A stretch of DNA of 14,812 nt from JBGPBY01 sp041481485 (GTDB lineage: Bacteria > Acidobacteriota > Terriglobia > 20CM-2-55-15), in contig JBGPBY010000138.1 of NCBI GenBank assembly GCA_041481485.1, forward strand, positions 1-14,812, given 5' to 3'. A model generated the notes under the pieces. That model made no database searches. It saw only the letters and a list, made by a program, of their open reading frames with translations, and was not told where the DNA came from. The position numbers were made by a program, and so were the translations under genes. Of the stretch, positions 1-7,730 are shown piece after piece (the first letter of the stretch is position 1; the number at the start of each line of letters is the position of its first letter).

Positions 1-642
1 AAGAGCTTCGGCTTGCCGTACCGAGAGACCTCCCTGAATGATTTTGCGGGCGGCTTCCACAACAGTGCCGAGTTCCGACAGTGCGAGAAGGGCTTTCGCG
101 TGGCCCGTACTTAACTTGGTTTCGCTGATCCATTGCTGAACTTCCGCGGGAAGACGCAGTAAACGCAACATATTGGCGATCGTTGCGCGGCCTTTGCCAA
201 CTCTCCGGGCCACATCATCCTGGGTGAGGCCATAATCAACGATCAATTTCTCATAGGCCAGGGCTTCCTCGATGGGGTTCAGATCTTCACGTTGCAGGTT
301 TTCGATCAATGCGATTTCGAGCGAAGATTCTGTTCCGATTTCGCGTATCACTACAGGAATGCGCACCAGGCCGGCTCGCTGCGCGGCTCTCCATCGGCGC
401 TCTCCGGCAATGATCTGAAAAAAATTTTCCGGCAAAGGCTGTACCACGATCGGCTGGATGATTCCATGGGTTCGAATGGAGTCCGCTAGTTCATTCAGGC
501 TCTCCTCGTCGAAGTTTTTCCGAGGCTGTTGCCCATTCGGCAGAATGCGGTCGATGTCGACCTCGCGCCCTTGCTCGATTTCGGATTCAGTGGTTCCCAG
601 CAGGGCGCTCAATCCCCGCCCCAGTGCCTTTCGCTGTGCCAT
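1..642 (-). CDS. parB: Chromosome-partitioning protein ParB, 3' end beyond window
   Basis: ParB binds parS centromere sites next to the origin, spreads as a CTP-dependent sliding clamp, and works with the ParA ATPase to segregate origins. The first 214 residues are visible and the reading frame is open to base 1, so the C-terminal dimerisation domain is missing only because the window ends. Visible parts: the typical N-terminal ParA-interaction motif (RKALGRGLSALL, residues 4-15); the CTP-binding domain with GERRWRAAQRAG (80-91) and ENLQREDLNPIEEA (114-127); and a helix-turn-helix starting LTQDDVARRVGKG (139-151) and continuing to about 165. The ATG is supported by a strong AAGGAG seven bases upstream, inside the end of parA, and by the conserved N-terminus. 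It overlaps parA by 56 bases, which suggests translational coupling. Confidence 0.97.
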   Translation of the reverse strand, partial: MAQRKALGRGLSALLGTTESEIEQGREVDIDRILPNGQQPRKNFDEESLNELADSIRTHGIIQPIVVQPLPENFFQIIAGERRWRAAQRAGLVRIPVVIREIGTESSLEIALIENLQREDLNPIEEALAYEKLIVDYGLTQDDVARRVGKGRATIANMLRLLRLPAEVQQWISETKLSTGHAKALLALSELGTVVEAARKIIQGGLSVRQAEAL

Positions 643-1393
643 GGATAATCTCCTTTGCGAGGCGAATGTACGCCTCAGCCCCTTTGGATTTCGTGTCGTA
701 GAGCAAAATTGGCCGGCCGTGGCTCGGTGCTTCGCCGAGCCGGATGTTTCTAGGGATTATTGTGGAGAAGACTTTGTCTCCAAAGTGTCCTTTCAAATCC
801 TGCATTACCTGGTTGGACAGGTTTGTTCTTTCGTCAAACATCGTCAACAAGACACCTTCGAGCTCAAGAGTCGGATTTCGAGACCGGCGAATCTGCTGAA
901 CTGTTTCCATGAGCTCGGAAACCCCTTCAAGCGCAAAATATTCGCACTGAATCGGAATAAGCAGACTCTGAGCTGCAATTAGTGCATTCACCGTCAGAAT
1001 GTCCAGAGACGGAGGACAGTCCAGGATCACAAAGTCAAAGTGGGATTCCAGTGGTGCCAATGCATTGGTGAGTCGCCGATGGCGATCGTCTTCCGGAGCC
1101 AACTCCATGGTCGTACCGACGAGGTCGCGGCTCGCAGGAGCGACCTTAAGAGACTCCATCTCTGTGGATTGAAGAATCGATTCCAGCGGCGCATGTTGAA
1201 CTAAAACATGGTACGTCGACTTCGGAAACGATCCCTTGCGGATCCCCAAACCGGATGTCGAGTTTCCCTGCGGATCGAGATCCACGAGCAGGGTTCGCAT
1301 ATCTGCAGCGGCAAGTGACGCGGCAAGATTGATGGCAGTGGTTGTCTTCCCGACGCCGCCCTTTTGATTGGCTATTGCAATGATCCGTCCCAT
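587..1393 (-). CDS. parA: Chromosome-partitioning ATPase ParA (Soj family)
   Basis: ParA is a deviant-Walker P-loop ATPase that binds DNA non-specifically in its ATP dimer form. ParB-parS complexes trigger hydrolysis and are drawn along the resulting gradient, separating new origins. The 268-residue product has the deviant Walker A motif KGGVGKTT at 11-18 with the signature lysine at K11, the second switch motif DLDPQGN at 38-44, and the Walker B stretch FVILDCPPS. Length is normal for chromosomal ParA, which lacks the N-terminal HTH of plasmid types. The ATG at 1393 is supported by the family-typical start MGRIIAIANQKGG. No separate Shine-Dalgarno is seen: the bases before the ATG are a parS-like palindrome whose GGAA could double as a weak ribosome site. 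The C-terminus runs 56 bases into parB. Confidence 0.98.
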   Translation of the reverse strand: MGRIIAIANQKGGVGKTTTAINLAASLAAADMRTLLVDLDPQGNSTSGLGIRKGSFPKSTYHVLVQHAPLESILQSTEMESLKVAPASRDLVGTTMELAPEDDRHRRLTNALAPLESHFDFVILDCPPSLDILTVNALIAAQSLLIPIQCEYFALEGVSELMETVQQIRRSRNPTLELEGVLLTMFDERTNLSNQVMQDLKGHFGDKVFSTIIPRNIRLGEAPSHGRPILLYDTKSKGAEAYIRLAKEIIHGTAKGTGAGIERPAGNH

Positions 1394-1409
1394 AGTTCCA
1401 TGTGGAACA
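1394..1409. promoter_or_regulatory. parS-like site abutting the parA start codon
   Basis: The 16 bases AGTTCCATGTGGAACA match the palindromic parS form TGTTCCACGTGGAACA except for the first base and one central base. It ends directly at the parA ATG (minus strand), so bound ParB would cover the parA translation-start region and could act as an operator or roadblock. That regulatory role is inference; the match is visible in the sequence. Confidence 0.8.
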
Positions 1410-1441
1410 GTAAACTACACGGCCTTCAAATCGCGCTTAAC

Positions 1442-1457
1442 TGTTCCACGTGGAACA
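1442..1457. promoter_or_regulatory. parS centromere site (perfect palindrome)
   Basis: TGTTCCACGTGGAACA is a perfect 16-bp palindrome and a standard bacterial parS sequence. It lies in the 82-base parA-rsmG gap, with its centre 48 bases from that of the second parS-like site. Known biology: ParB loads here and spreads, and SMC is recruited to such sites. Position beside the parAB genes and about 8 kb from dnaA is typical. I saw no parA promoter with recognisable -35 and -10 boxes in this gap. Confidence 0.93.
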
Positions 1458-1475
1458 TTCTGGCAAATACACTGG

Positions 1476-2072
1476 TCAGGTCTGGTCCAATTGGAAGAGC
1501 CAAACTTTGCTTGTACTCTGGGGCACACGAATCATTTCTGCCGATGATACAGGAGGGGTTTCTTTCGAAGTAATCCACACTACATGCGTCGTTTTGGTCG
1601 CGACCTCCTTCAGGGCATGCAGTATATCTTCTTTTGGTTCAATAGCTTGCAGGGTAATCCAGTCGGCACAAATGCGGCCACCTGGAACATCTTCGATTCG
1701 CTCTCGAACCACCTCCACATTGCGAAGCGCCAGTTTTGCGATTAGATGTCGAAGAAATACAGCGCGCTTCAGTCGCGGCTCCATCAAAAATACCTCTTTA
1801 AATTCTCTCGTTAGCGCCAATGGAATTCCCGGGGATCCATTACCGGAGCCGACGTCCACCAACGTTCCTGTCATTTGGAGCTGGAATCCAATCCAGATCG
1901 GTTCAGCAATCAAACGGCGAACTAGCATTTCCCCATTCAGCGCTGTCAGGTTGACCGCTCTATTCCAATGCTGAATTTCGCCTGCATAGTCCAGTAGTTG
2001 ATGGCGTGCTGCCGCGGGTAAATCCAGTTCACAACGATGCAGTTCTGTATTCAAAACATCAGCAAGATTCAC
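1476..2072 (-). CDS. rsmG: 16S rRNA (guanine-N7) methyltransferase RsmG (GidB), divergent
   Basis: RsmG transfers a methyl group from S-adenosylmethionine to N7 of G527 (E. coli numbering) in 16S rRNA. The 198-residue product has the Rossmann SAM-binding loop LVDVGSGNGSPGIPLAL at 71-87, and downstream KRAVFLRHL and VVRERIEDV that match the family fold. It is slightly short for the family. Two normally conserved spots differ. The His/Asp-Ser stretch before the SAM loop reads RRLIAEP (52-58), and the later T-x-R-A motif reads TLQAI (140-144). I therefore call the family with confidence but activity with less. The start is GTG, its G and T followed by A forming a four-base GTGA overlap with the mnmG stop; no in-frame ATG occurs until residue 49. 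Confidence 0.9.
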   Translation of the reverse strand: MNLADVLNTELHRCELDLPAAARHQLLDYAGEIQHWNRAVNLTALNGEMLVRRLIAEPIWIGFQLQMTGTLVDVGSGNGSPGIPLALTREFKEVFLMEPRLKRAVFLRHLIAKLALRNVEVVRERIEDVPGGRICADWITLQAIEPKEDILHALKEVATKTTHVVWITSKETPPVSSAEMIRVPQSTSKVWLFQLDQT

Positions 2073-3952
2073 TGCCGCAAACTTTCGCTCCGTACCCGAT
2101 TCTTTTGCACCTCGATATGAAACAAAACAATGGACATCGATGCCGGTGTAATTCCTGGAATTCGGCTGGCTTGAGCAATCGATTCCGGACGAATTCGGGA
2201 GAGCTTTTCGACAATTTCTCTGGATAGCCCGGACATCGATGAGTAATCCAGGTCTGACGGTATAGACCTCTCTTCGGCTTTTCGAATTCGAGCCACTTCG
2301 CGATCCTGCTGCTTCATGTAGCCTTCATATTTGATTTCTGTTTCGATGGCACTCAGGTCTTCTCGCCGCATTTCGGCAGAATCCACCAGGCCTTCCCGAA
2401 TGAGTTCTTCCAGCCGAATCTCCGGCCTGCGAAGAAGTGATGCCACCGTCGGATGCCGATGCAACGTTACTCCCCGACCGATGTAGTAATCGTGACCTGC
2501 ATCCCGGCGAGGAGCCTGCAGGCTTTGCCTGAAGCGCTCAATGCGAGCAGCTCGCAACTCATACCGTCCCCAATCCTCGTCCGAGATCAATCCTGCGGCA
2601 CGCCCAACAGGCGTCAGCCGCCGGTCCGCGTTGTCGATTCGAAGATTCAGCCGAAATTCGGCACGGGAAGTGAACATCCGGTATGGTTCGTTCGTACCCT
2701 TGGTGACCAGATCATCAATCATGATCCCGATATAGGCTTCGGCGCGTTTCAATATCAGCGGCGGACTCCTACGAACGTAGCACGCGGCATTAATGCCCGC
2801 CATGATCCCTTGTCCCGCGGCTTCTTCATATCCTGTGGTGCCATTGATCTGCCCTGCCAGGAATAACCCTCGAAATCTCTTTGTCTCCAACGAATTACGC
2901 ATTTCTGTGGGTTGTACAAAGTCATACTCAATGGCGTATCCCGGTCGGATCATTTGCGCCGATTCCAAACCTGAAATTCCGGATATTATCTCTCTCTGCA
3001 CATCGATCGGAAGGCTGGTAGACATCCCATTCACATAGACTTCATGGGTGTCTACGCCTTCTGGTTCCAGAATGATCTGGTGCCGCTCTCTATCTGCAAA
3101 TTTGACGACTTTGTCCTCAAGGGATGGACAATATCGCGGTCCTAATCCCTGAATCCTTCCGCTGTATAGGGGAGAACGCGCCATATTGCGCCGGATGGTG
3201 TCGTGGATTTCCCTGTTGGTGTATGCAATATGGCAACACACTTTGTTCTGCAGCTCACGCCGCGTACTGAAAGAAAATGGAGTCGGCTCACCATCACCGG
3301 GCTGTTCTTCAAATTTCGAATAATCGATACTTCTCTTATCCAATCGAGGTGGTGTTCCCGTCTTGAGGCGGCCCCACTCGAATCCCAAATTTCGAATGCA
3401 ATTCGCCAAGCTGATCGACGCCGGCTCTCCATTCCTCCCCGATGTGAATTGCCTTTCACCAATGTGAATGAGACCATTCAGAAACGTACCCGTGGTCAAT
3501 ACAACAGCTCGAGACGACACTCGCCGGCCATCGAGCAATTCCACGCCGATAATCTCATTTCCATCGAACAGAATTTCAATCACCTCGGCCTGTTTGATGT
3601 AAAGATTCGGTGTCTGCTCCAATGCGCGGCGCATCACAATTCGATATTGGGTTTTATCTTCCTGTGCTCGCGGAGACCAGACTGCTGGACCGCGACCGGT
3701 GTTCAACAACCGAAACTGAATGCCGGCCTCATCTGCAACTTTTCCCATGAGCCCGCCCAAAGCATCAATTTCCCGGACAATATGGCCCTTCGCAATTCCA
3801 CCGACGGCCGGATTACACGACATTTGTGCAATCAAATCGGCATTCATGGTGTAAAGAGCTGTACATAATCCAATCCGGGCCGCAGCATGAGCCGCCTCGC
3901 AGCCGGCATGCCCGGCACCGACTACAACCACCTCGTAGAACTCGTCAAACAT
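2069..3952 (-). CDS. mnmG: tRNA uridine-5-carboxymethylaminomethyl modification enzyme MnmG (GidA)
   Basis: MnmG is the FAD-binding partner of MnmE. The complex installs the (carboxymethyl)aminomethyl group on wobble uridine 34 of several tRNAs, using methylene-tetrahydrofolate, NADH and glycine or ammonium. The 627-residue protein is full length. It shows the dinucleotide-binding GAGHAG at 12-17, the SCNPAVGGIAKGH motif at 45-57, LNTGRGPAVWSPRAQ at about 83-97, the GRLKTGTPPR signature, the FAD-contacting GQINGTTGYEEAAGQG, and a C-terminal helical domain ending in GITPASMSIVLFHIE. The ATG follows the mnmE stop by two bases, with AGGTAAG (the last codons of mnmE) as ribosome site. It overlaps rsmG by four bases, so the three genes are surely co-transcribed. 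Confidence 0.98.
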   Translation of the reverse strand: MFDEFYEVVVVGAGHAGCEAAHAAARIGLCTALYTMNADLIAQMSCNPAVGGIAKGHIVREIDALGGLMGKVADEAGIQFRLLNTGRGPAVWSPRAQEDKTQYRIVMRRALEQTPNLYIKQAEVIEILFDGNEIIGVELLDGRRVSSRAVVLTTGTFLNGLIHIGERQFTSGRNGEPASISLANCIRNLGFEWGRLKTGTPPRLDKRSIDYSKFEEQPGDGEPTPFSFSTRRELQNKVCCHIAYTNREIHDTIRRNMARSPLYSGRIQGLGPRYCPSLEDKVVKFADRERHQIILEPEGVDTHEVYVNGMSTSLPIDVQREIISGISGLESAQMIRPGYAIEYDFVQPTEMRNSLETKRFRGLFLAGQINGTTGYEEAAGQGIMAGINAACYVRRSPPLILKRAEAYIGIMIDDLVTKGTNEPYRMFTSRAEFRLNLRIDNADRRLTPVGRAAGLISDEDWGRYELRAARIERFRQSLQAPRRDAGHDYYIGRGVTLHRHPTVASLLRRPEIRLEELIREGLVDSAEMRREDLSAIETEIKYEGYMKQQDREVARIRKAEERSIPSDLDYSSMSGLSREIVEKLSRIRPESIAQASRIPGITPASMSIVLFHIEVQKNRVRSESLRQ

Positions 3953-3954
3953 GG

Positions 3955-5328
3955 TTACTTACCTATACAAAATGTCGAGAATATCCGACCAAGAATATCG
4001 TCCGTCAAGACCTCCCCCGTCAACACATTCAACTGCTCAAGGCCTTCGTAAATGTCCAGCAAGACCATCTCGTGGGGAACACCTTGATTCAATGCGGCCA
4101 CCGCATTCTTCAGTGCATCAACGGCTCTCGTAACATTTTCCGCCTGTCGTGCGGTCGTTAATATGCCTGACGATGAATCCTGACCATTGGAAATCACTTT
4201 TTCGCGAATTGCATTTCGAAGCTCCTCCATGCCGCTGCCGGTCACCGCACTGACTTTGATGGCTGCCGCAACGTCGCTTCCAGGCTCACAAATCACACCT
4301 AAATCACATTTGTTGAGAACAGTGACGTATGTCGTAGCCGCTATTCGCGACAGAATTTCCCTGTCCGCCGCGTCGAGCGGACTGGAGGCATCCAACACAA
4401 CCAGAACAAGATCCGCCTCACTGAGTTCCTCCATCGTCTTTTGGATTCCGATACACTCGATCGGATCCGCCGACTGACGGACTCCGGCGGTGTCCGAGAA
4501 GCGAAGCGGAATGCCGTCCAGGCTGATGGACTCACTGAGGACATCCCGCGTAGTGCCGGGAATCTCCGTTACTATTGCGCGCTCCGCGCCAACAAATCGG
4601 TTAAAGAGACTCGATTTCCCGACATTGGGTTTTCCAACTATCGCAAGGCGAATTCCCTGAAACAAAATCTTCCCAAATGTATACGTCGCGCGAATCTCGA
4701 CGAGCTTTTCCTGGATTCGCGTAAGTTCAACTGCCACAACGTGGTTATCCGGCACTGAAACATCGTCTTCGGCGAAATCGATTCCGGCTTCCAGCCGGGC
4801 CAGGATATCGATCAATTGATTCTTTTCCGGGGCCAGACGGCGCGATAATGTCCCTCCCATTTGAAGCATGGCCGTACGCGCCTGGGCTAAGGTTTGAGCT
4901 TCCACAAAACCCCGGACGGCTTCAGCCTGAATCAAATCCATTTTCCCATTGAGCACTGCCCGCATTGTGAATTCCCCAGGCGCTGCAATCCGGGCGCCCG
5001 CAAAACAAATGGAGTGCACAATGCGTTGGAGAATTAGCGGATTTCCGTGCGCGCTCAACTCCAGCGTGTCTTCACCCGTGTATGAACCGGGAGATTTGAA
5101 AAGCGTCGCAACGACCTCGTCGATCGGAGTGCCCTCTTCATCATGCCACTTTCCCAGTGAAGCCCGTTTGGAGGTCAGAGGGGTTGAAAGCCTAAGGAAT
5201 CGACCGGCAATGCGTTCCACGAGGCACCCCGAAATCCGAATCACGCCAATGCCACTTCTTCCGGGCGGAGTCGAAATAGCCACAATTGTGTCGTCCGTGG
5301 GGATTAACTTATGCAACCCCTCCTGCAC
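3955..5328 (-). CDS. mnmE: tRNA modification GTPase MnmE (TrmE)
   Basis: MnmE is the GTPase half of the MnmE-MnmG wobble-uridine modification complex. Of 457 residues, the N-terminal folate-binding domain begins DDTIVAISTPPGRSGIGVIR (12-31). The inserted G domain has G1 GKPNVGKS (232-239), G2 IPGTTRD (256-262), G3 DTAG (279-282) and G4 NKCD (339-342). The last five residues FCIGK give the invariant C-terminal Cys motif needed for modification. Length is normal. The start is GTG, four bases after the yidC stop, with a GGGAAG upstream. The first eleven residues are a short extension relative to most family members; a TTG four codons in is an alternative but has no properly spaced ribosome site. 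Confidence 0.97.
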   Translation of the reverse strand: MQEGLHKLIPTDDTIVAISTPPGRSGIGVIRISGCLVERIAGRFLRLSTPLTSKRASLGKWHDEEGTPIDEVVATLFKSPGSYTGEDTLELSAHGNPLILQRIVHSICFAGARIAAPGEFTMRAVLNGKMDLIQAEAVRGFVEAQTLAQARTAMLQMGGTLSRRLAPEKNQLIDILARLEAGIDFAEDDVSVPDNHVVAVELTRIQEKLVEIRATYTFGKILFQGIRLAIVGKPNVGKSSLFNRFVGAERAIVTEIPGTTRDVLSESISLDGIPLRFSDTAGVRQSADPIECIGIQKTMEELSEADLVLVVLDASSPLDAADREILSRIAATTYVTVLNKCDLGVICEPGSDVAAAIKVSAVTGSGMEELRNAIREKVISNGQDSSSGILTTARQAENVTRAVDALKNAVAALNQGVPHEMVLLDIYEGLEQLNVLTGEVLTDDILGRIFSTFCIGK

Positions 5329-5332
5329 GGAC

Positions 5333-6967
5333 TTAACTTCCCGGAAGAGACTTCTTTTTGTTCGGTCGGGCTTGCTTTGAATCGGATGTGTCAGTCCAAT
5401 ATTTCCGGATAAACCATTGCTGTCCGATACCCACCAGGTTACTTGTCAGCCAGTAAAGGGTCAGACCGGCTTGAACCCACAGGAAGAAGAAAGTCATGAC
5501 AAGCGGCATGATGGCCATCATTTTCGCCTGAGCGGGATCGACAGTTGTAGGAGTCATCTTCTGTCCGATGAACATGGCGATTGCCATGAATATTGGAATG
5601 ATGTAATAGGGATCTGGCCGGGATAAATCGTGGATCCAAAGGATCCAGGGAGCATGCCGCAACTCAATGGAAACAGTTAACATTCTATAGAATGCCAACA
5701 ACACCGGCATTTGTAGTACAAGAGGCAGACAGCCACCGAGCGGACTTCCGTGCTCCGAATAAAGCTTCATCATTTCGGCCTGAACTTCCGCTCGCCGGGG
5801 ATCATTTGCTTTCAGCTTTTTATATTTATCCTGGAGAGTATTGATTTGGGGCTGGATCTTCTGCATCTTCTGCATTGAAATCTGAGACTTCAACCGGAGC
5901 GGGAACAGGAACAAGTTCACCAGGCAAGTAATTAGTACAATTGCCCACCCGTAATTCCCAACATACTTGTAAATCCACTTCAGGACAGGCAGGATCACAG
6001 GCTTGGAAATGAAGGCAAACCAGCCATAATCCAGTATCTCGCCAAGCCGGCCATCGGCTTTAACCAAGTGCCCGTTTTCCTTTGGACCAACGTAGATTTT
6101 TAGTGGAATACCACCTGGCACGCTTAGGCGAAGTGCTTGAGAAGTAGTGCCTTCCGCAGTATTGAAAACGCTTTGCCCATATCGGGCGGCAACCGGTTGC
6201 GGAGTGCGGAACATCGTCATGAAGTATGGGTCTTCCGCTCCAATCAGAGAAGTGGTCACCTCCTTGTTGTCTTTTATTCCTGAAAGAGCCTCGCGGACAA
6301 ATTTCGAAGCTGCTTCGTATATAACAAACTTCTTTTTGGGTTCATCGGGAACAGACTGATCGCCAAATCCGGCTTGCCAATTGACTCGATGCGGTACCGC
6401 GGACCCGTTCTTTTCAACAGCAGTCTCCACGGTAAGCTGATAATTATCGGGATCGAATTCCAGAGTTTTTCGGGCATAGGCACCATCAGAAGCGAACTCC
6501 AAAGACCACTTGTATTCCCCGTCCTGTTTGGCCACATAGTTTCCATGAGCCAGCATTTCGTCGAGCTTGGGATCGTCGGTCGTAATCGCAAGAGGCCAGC
6601 CCACGGATGAACCGGAATGGGCGTTGATCAATTCCACTGGACGGCCGGCGTCATCGGAATAGAGGCCCTTCAATTGAAAGCTTCGAAGAACGCCCCCCTG
6701 ATTTGAAAGTATCGCTTTGTACAGAGGTGTCTCGACGGGGTACTCTACGGCCTGTTCGGCGTGCACATCGCTCTGGATTGGCAGGTTCGATTCCGGCCTG
6801 GGCGCAGAATTCCCTGACTTCGGTGCCGGTGCGGTGGCCGCATTTGAAGAAGCTGCTGGTACCGTGGATGTAACCGGCGGCTCAGCCGGCGAAGGGAAAA
6901 GCATGCGGAATATGATCAAGACCGCGAAGGAAAGTACAAAAGCAAGCAGAACTCTTTTATTATCCAT
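5333..6967 (-). CDS. yidC: Membrane protein insertase YidC
   Basis: YidC inserts and folds inner-membrane proteins alone or with SecYEG. The 544-residue protein has the Gram-negative layout: an N-terminal transmembrane anchor (residues 5-24), a Pro/Ala/Ser-rich linker (25-60), a large periplasmic beta domain (about 70-310), then the conserved insertase core with hydrophobic helices at about 335-357, 414-432, 453-470 and 483-514, a charged cytoplasmic hairpin at 362-403, and a Lys-rich tail (RPNKKKS) typical of ribosome-contacting ends. The motifs GGCLPLVLQMPVLLAFYRML and the MTPTTVDPAQAKMM loop are characteristic. The arginine usually found in the hydrophilic groove (E. coli R366 region) is Asn351 here, with Arg358 seven residues on. 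It starts at an ATG 15 bases after yidD; no jag gene follows. Confidence 0.97.
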   Translation of the reverse strand: MDNKRVLLAFVLSFAVLIIFRMLFPSPAEPPVTSTVPAASSNAATAPAPKSGNSAPRPESNLPIQSDVHAEQAVEYPVETPLYKAILSNQGGVLRSFQLKGLYSDDAGRPVELINAHSGSSVGWPLAITTDDPKLDEMLAHGNYVAKQDGEYKWSLEFASDGAYARKTLEFDPDNYQLTVETAVEKNGSAVPHRVNWQAGFGDQSVPDEPKKKFVIYEAASKFVREALSGIKDNKEVTTSLIGAEDPYFMTMFRTPQPVAARYGQSVFNTAEGTTSQALRLSVPGGIPLKIYVGPKENGHLVKADGRLGEILDYGWFAFISKPVILPVLKWIYKYVGNYGWAIVLITCLVNLFLFPLRLKSQISMQKMQKIQPQINTLQDKYKKLKANDPRRAEVQAEMMKLYSEHGSPLGGCLPLVLQMPVLLAFYRMLTVSIELRHAPWILWIHDLSRPDPYYIIPIFMAIAMFIGQKMTPTTVDPAQAKMMAIMPLVMTFFFLWVQAGLTLYWLTSNLVGIGQQWFIRKYWTDTSDSKQARPNKKKSLPGS

Positions 6968-6982
6968 TCAATACCACTGCCT

Positions 6983-7207
6983 TCAGTTGACCGGATCGAA
7001 GCCACCGGAATGAAGCGGGTGGCAAGCGCAAAGTCGCCGCAAGGCTTTTAAAGAACCAACCAGAACACCGTATTTCTCAATGGCTTGCCGCGCATAGTCC
7101 GAACAAGTTGGAGTAAAGCGGCAGGCAGGGCGTAGCCAGGGAGAGGCAACTCTTTTGTAGAGAAAGAGGATTCCAATAATGAGCTTCTGCCCCCTGTTCA
7201 CTTTCAT
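6983..7207 (-). CDS. yidD: Membrane protein insertion efficiency factor YidD
   Basis: YidD is a small, basic, membrane-associated protein that assists YidC-dependent insertion; its mechanism is poorly known. The 74-residue product is diagnostic: an amphipathic hydrophobic N-terminus (LIIGILFLYKRVASPWL), the CRFTPTCSDYARQAIEKYG block at 29-47, and the closing CHPLHSGGFDPVN at 62-74, with family cysteines at 29, 35 and 62. Its ATG shares the ATGA with the rnpA stop (four-base overlap), and yidC follows 15 bases later. This is the classical rnpA-yidD-yidC cassette. Confidence 0.96.
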   Translation of the reverse strand: MKVNRGQKLIIGILFLYKRVASPWLRPACRFTPTCSDYARQAIEKYGVLVGSLKALRRLCACHPLHSGGFDPVN

Positions 7208-7548
7208 TTTGAGGCATCGAGAAGAGATATCAGTTCCATCTTTAATTCGGCAAATCCTCGTTCCCCAGCGGATCGTCTTGGATTGAGCACGACATCCATT
7301 CCTGTTGGCAGCACGGACATCGACGTTCGCAGTATTTCTCGTATCCGCCGTCGAATTCGGTTCCTATCATGAGCCGCGCCAAGTTTCCGCGGTGTCGTTA
7401 AACCAAATCGGCTGTGCGGCAATCCATTCGCAACCATGAAAACGAGAAAGGAGCGCGATGCCCTCTTTGCGCCCCTTTCATAAACTGACTTAAATTCTAC
7501 CGCTTTCCGAAGACGAAGGATTTTGGAAAATGAATTCTTGCGGACCAA
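7204..7548 (-). CDS. rnpA: Ribonuclease P protein component RnpA
   Basis: RnpA is the protein subunit of RNase P. It helps the catalytic RNA bind and cleave the 5' leader of precursor tRNAs. The product is 114 residues and basic. It has the LRLRKAVEFKSVYERG opening that forms the first helix and strand, and the family signature RNRIRRRIRE at 62-71 (the RNR motif). Length is normal. No ATG is available: the frame runs back only to the stop that is shared in position with the end of rpmH, and TTG at 7546-7548 is the best initiator, giving a nine-base gap after rpmH. The exact start is therefore less sure than the identity; non-ATG starts are common in this gene. Confidence 0.95.
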   Translation of the reverse strand: MVRKNSFSKILRLRKAVEFKSVYERGAKRASRSFLVFMVANGLPHSRFGLTTPRKLGAAHDRNRIRRRIREILRTSMSVLPTGMDVVLNPRRSAGERGFAELKMELISLLDASK

Positions 7549-7557
7549 GGGTATCGG

Positions 7558-7704
7558 TTAGTAGTGCTCAACAGATACGCGCTTGCGGCCTTTGTCGCGT
7601 CTGGCCTTCAGAACCAGCCGTCCGCCCGGAGTTTTCATTCGTTGACGAAAGCCATGGGTCTTTGCCCGATGCCGGTTATTCGGCTGGTATGTTCTCTGTG
7701 GCAT
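7558..7704 (-). CDS. rpmH: 50S ribosomal protein bL34
   Basis: This is a 48-residue, highly basic ribosomal protein of the large subunit. Its sequence starts MPQRTYQPNNRHRAKTHGF and ends GRKRVSVEHY, with the universal bL34 core (N-R-x-R-A-K-THGFRQRMKT and GR-x-V-L-x-RR-x-KGRKR). The start is certain: an AAGGAG lies nine bases upstream (7714-7719). It is the first gene of the minus-strand series, directly behind a good promoter at 7731-7760. The four-codon end VEHY is slightly longer than in many relatives. Confidence 0.98.
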   Translation of the reverse strand: MPQRTYQPNNRHRAKTHGFRQRMKTPGGRLVLKARRDKGRKRVSVEHY

Positions 7705-7730
7705 GATCAGGAGCTCCTTGAAAACCTAAA

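Noticed and set aside
3203..3868. A 221-codon open frame on the plus strand opposite mnmG
   Set aside because: It is fully antisense to a well-conserved gene, its translation resembles no family, and it has no ribosome site or promoter I could see. Similar long antisense frames opposite parA, rsmG and gyrB (458-982, 1450-1974, 13233-13844) were dropped for the same reason.
7709..7718. 10-bp palindrome AGGAGCTCCT at the rpmH ribosome site
   Set aside because: It contains the Shine-Dalgarno and can arise by chance around AGGAG; too short and loopless to form a hairpin, so not listed as a regulatory element.
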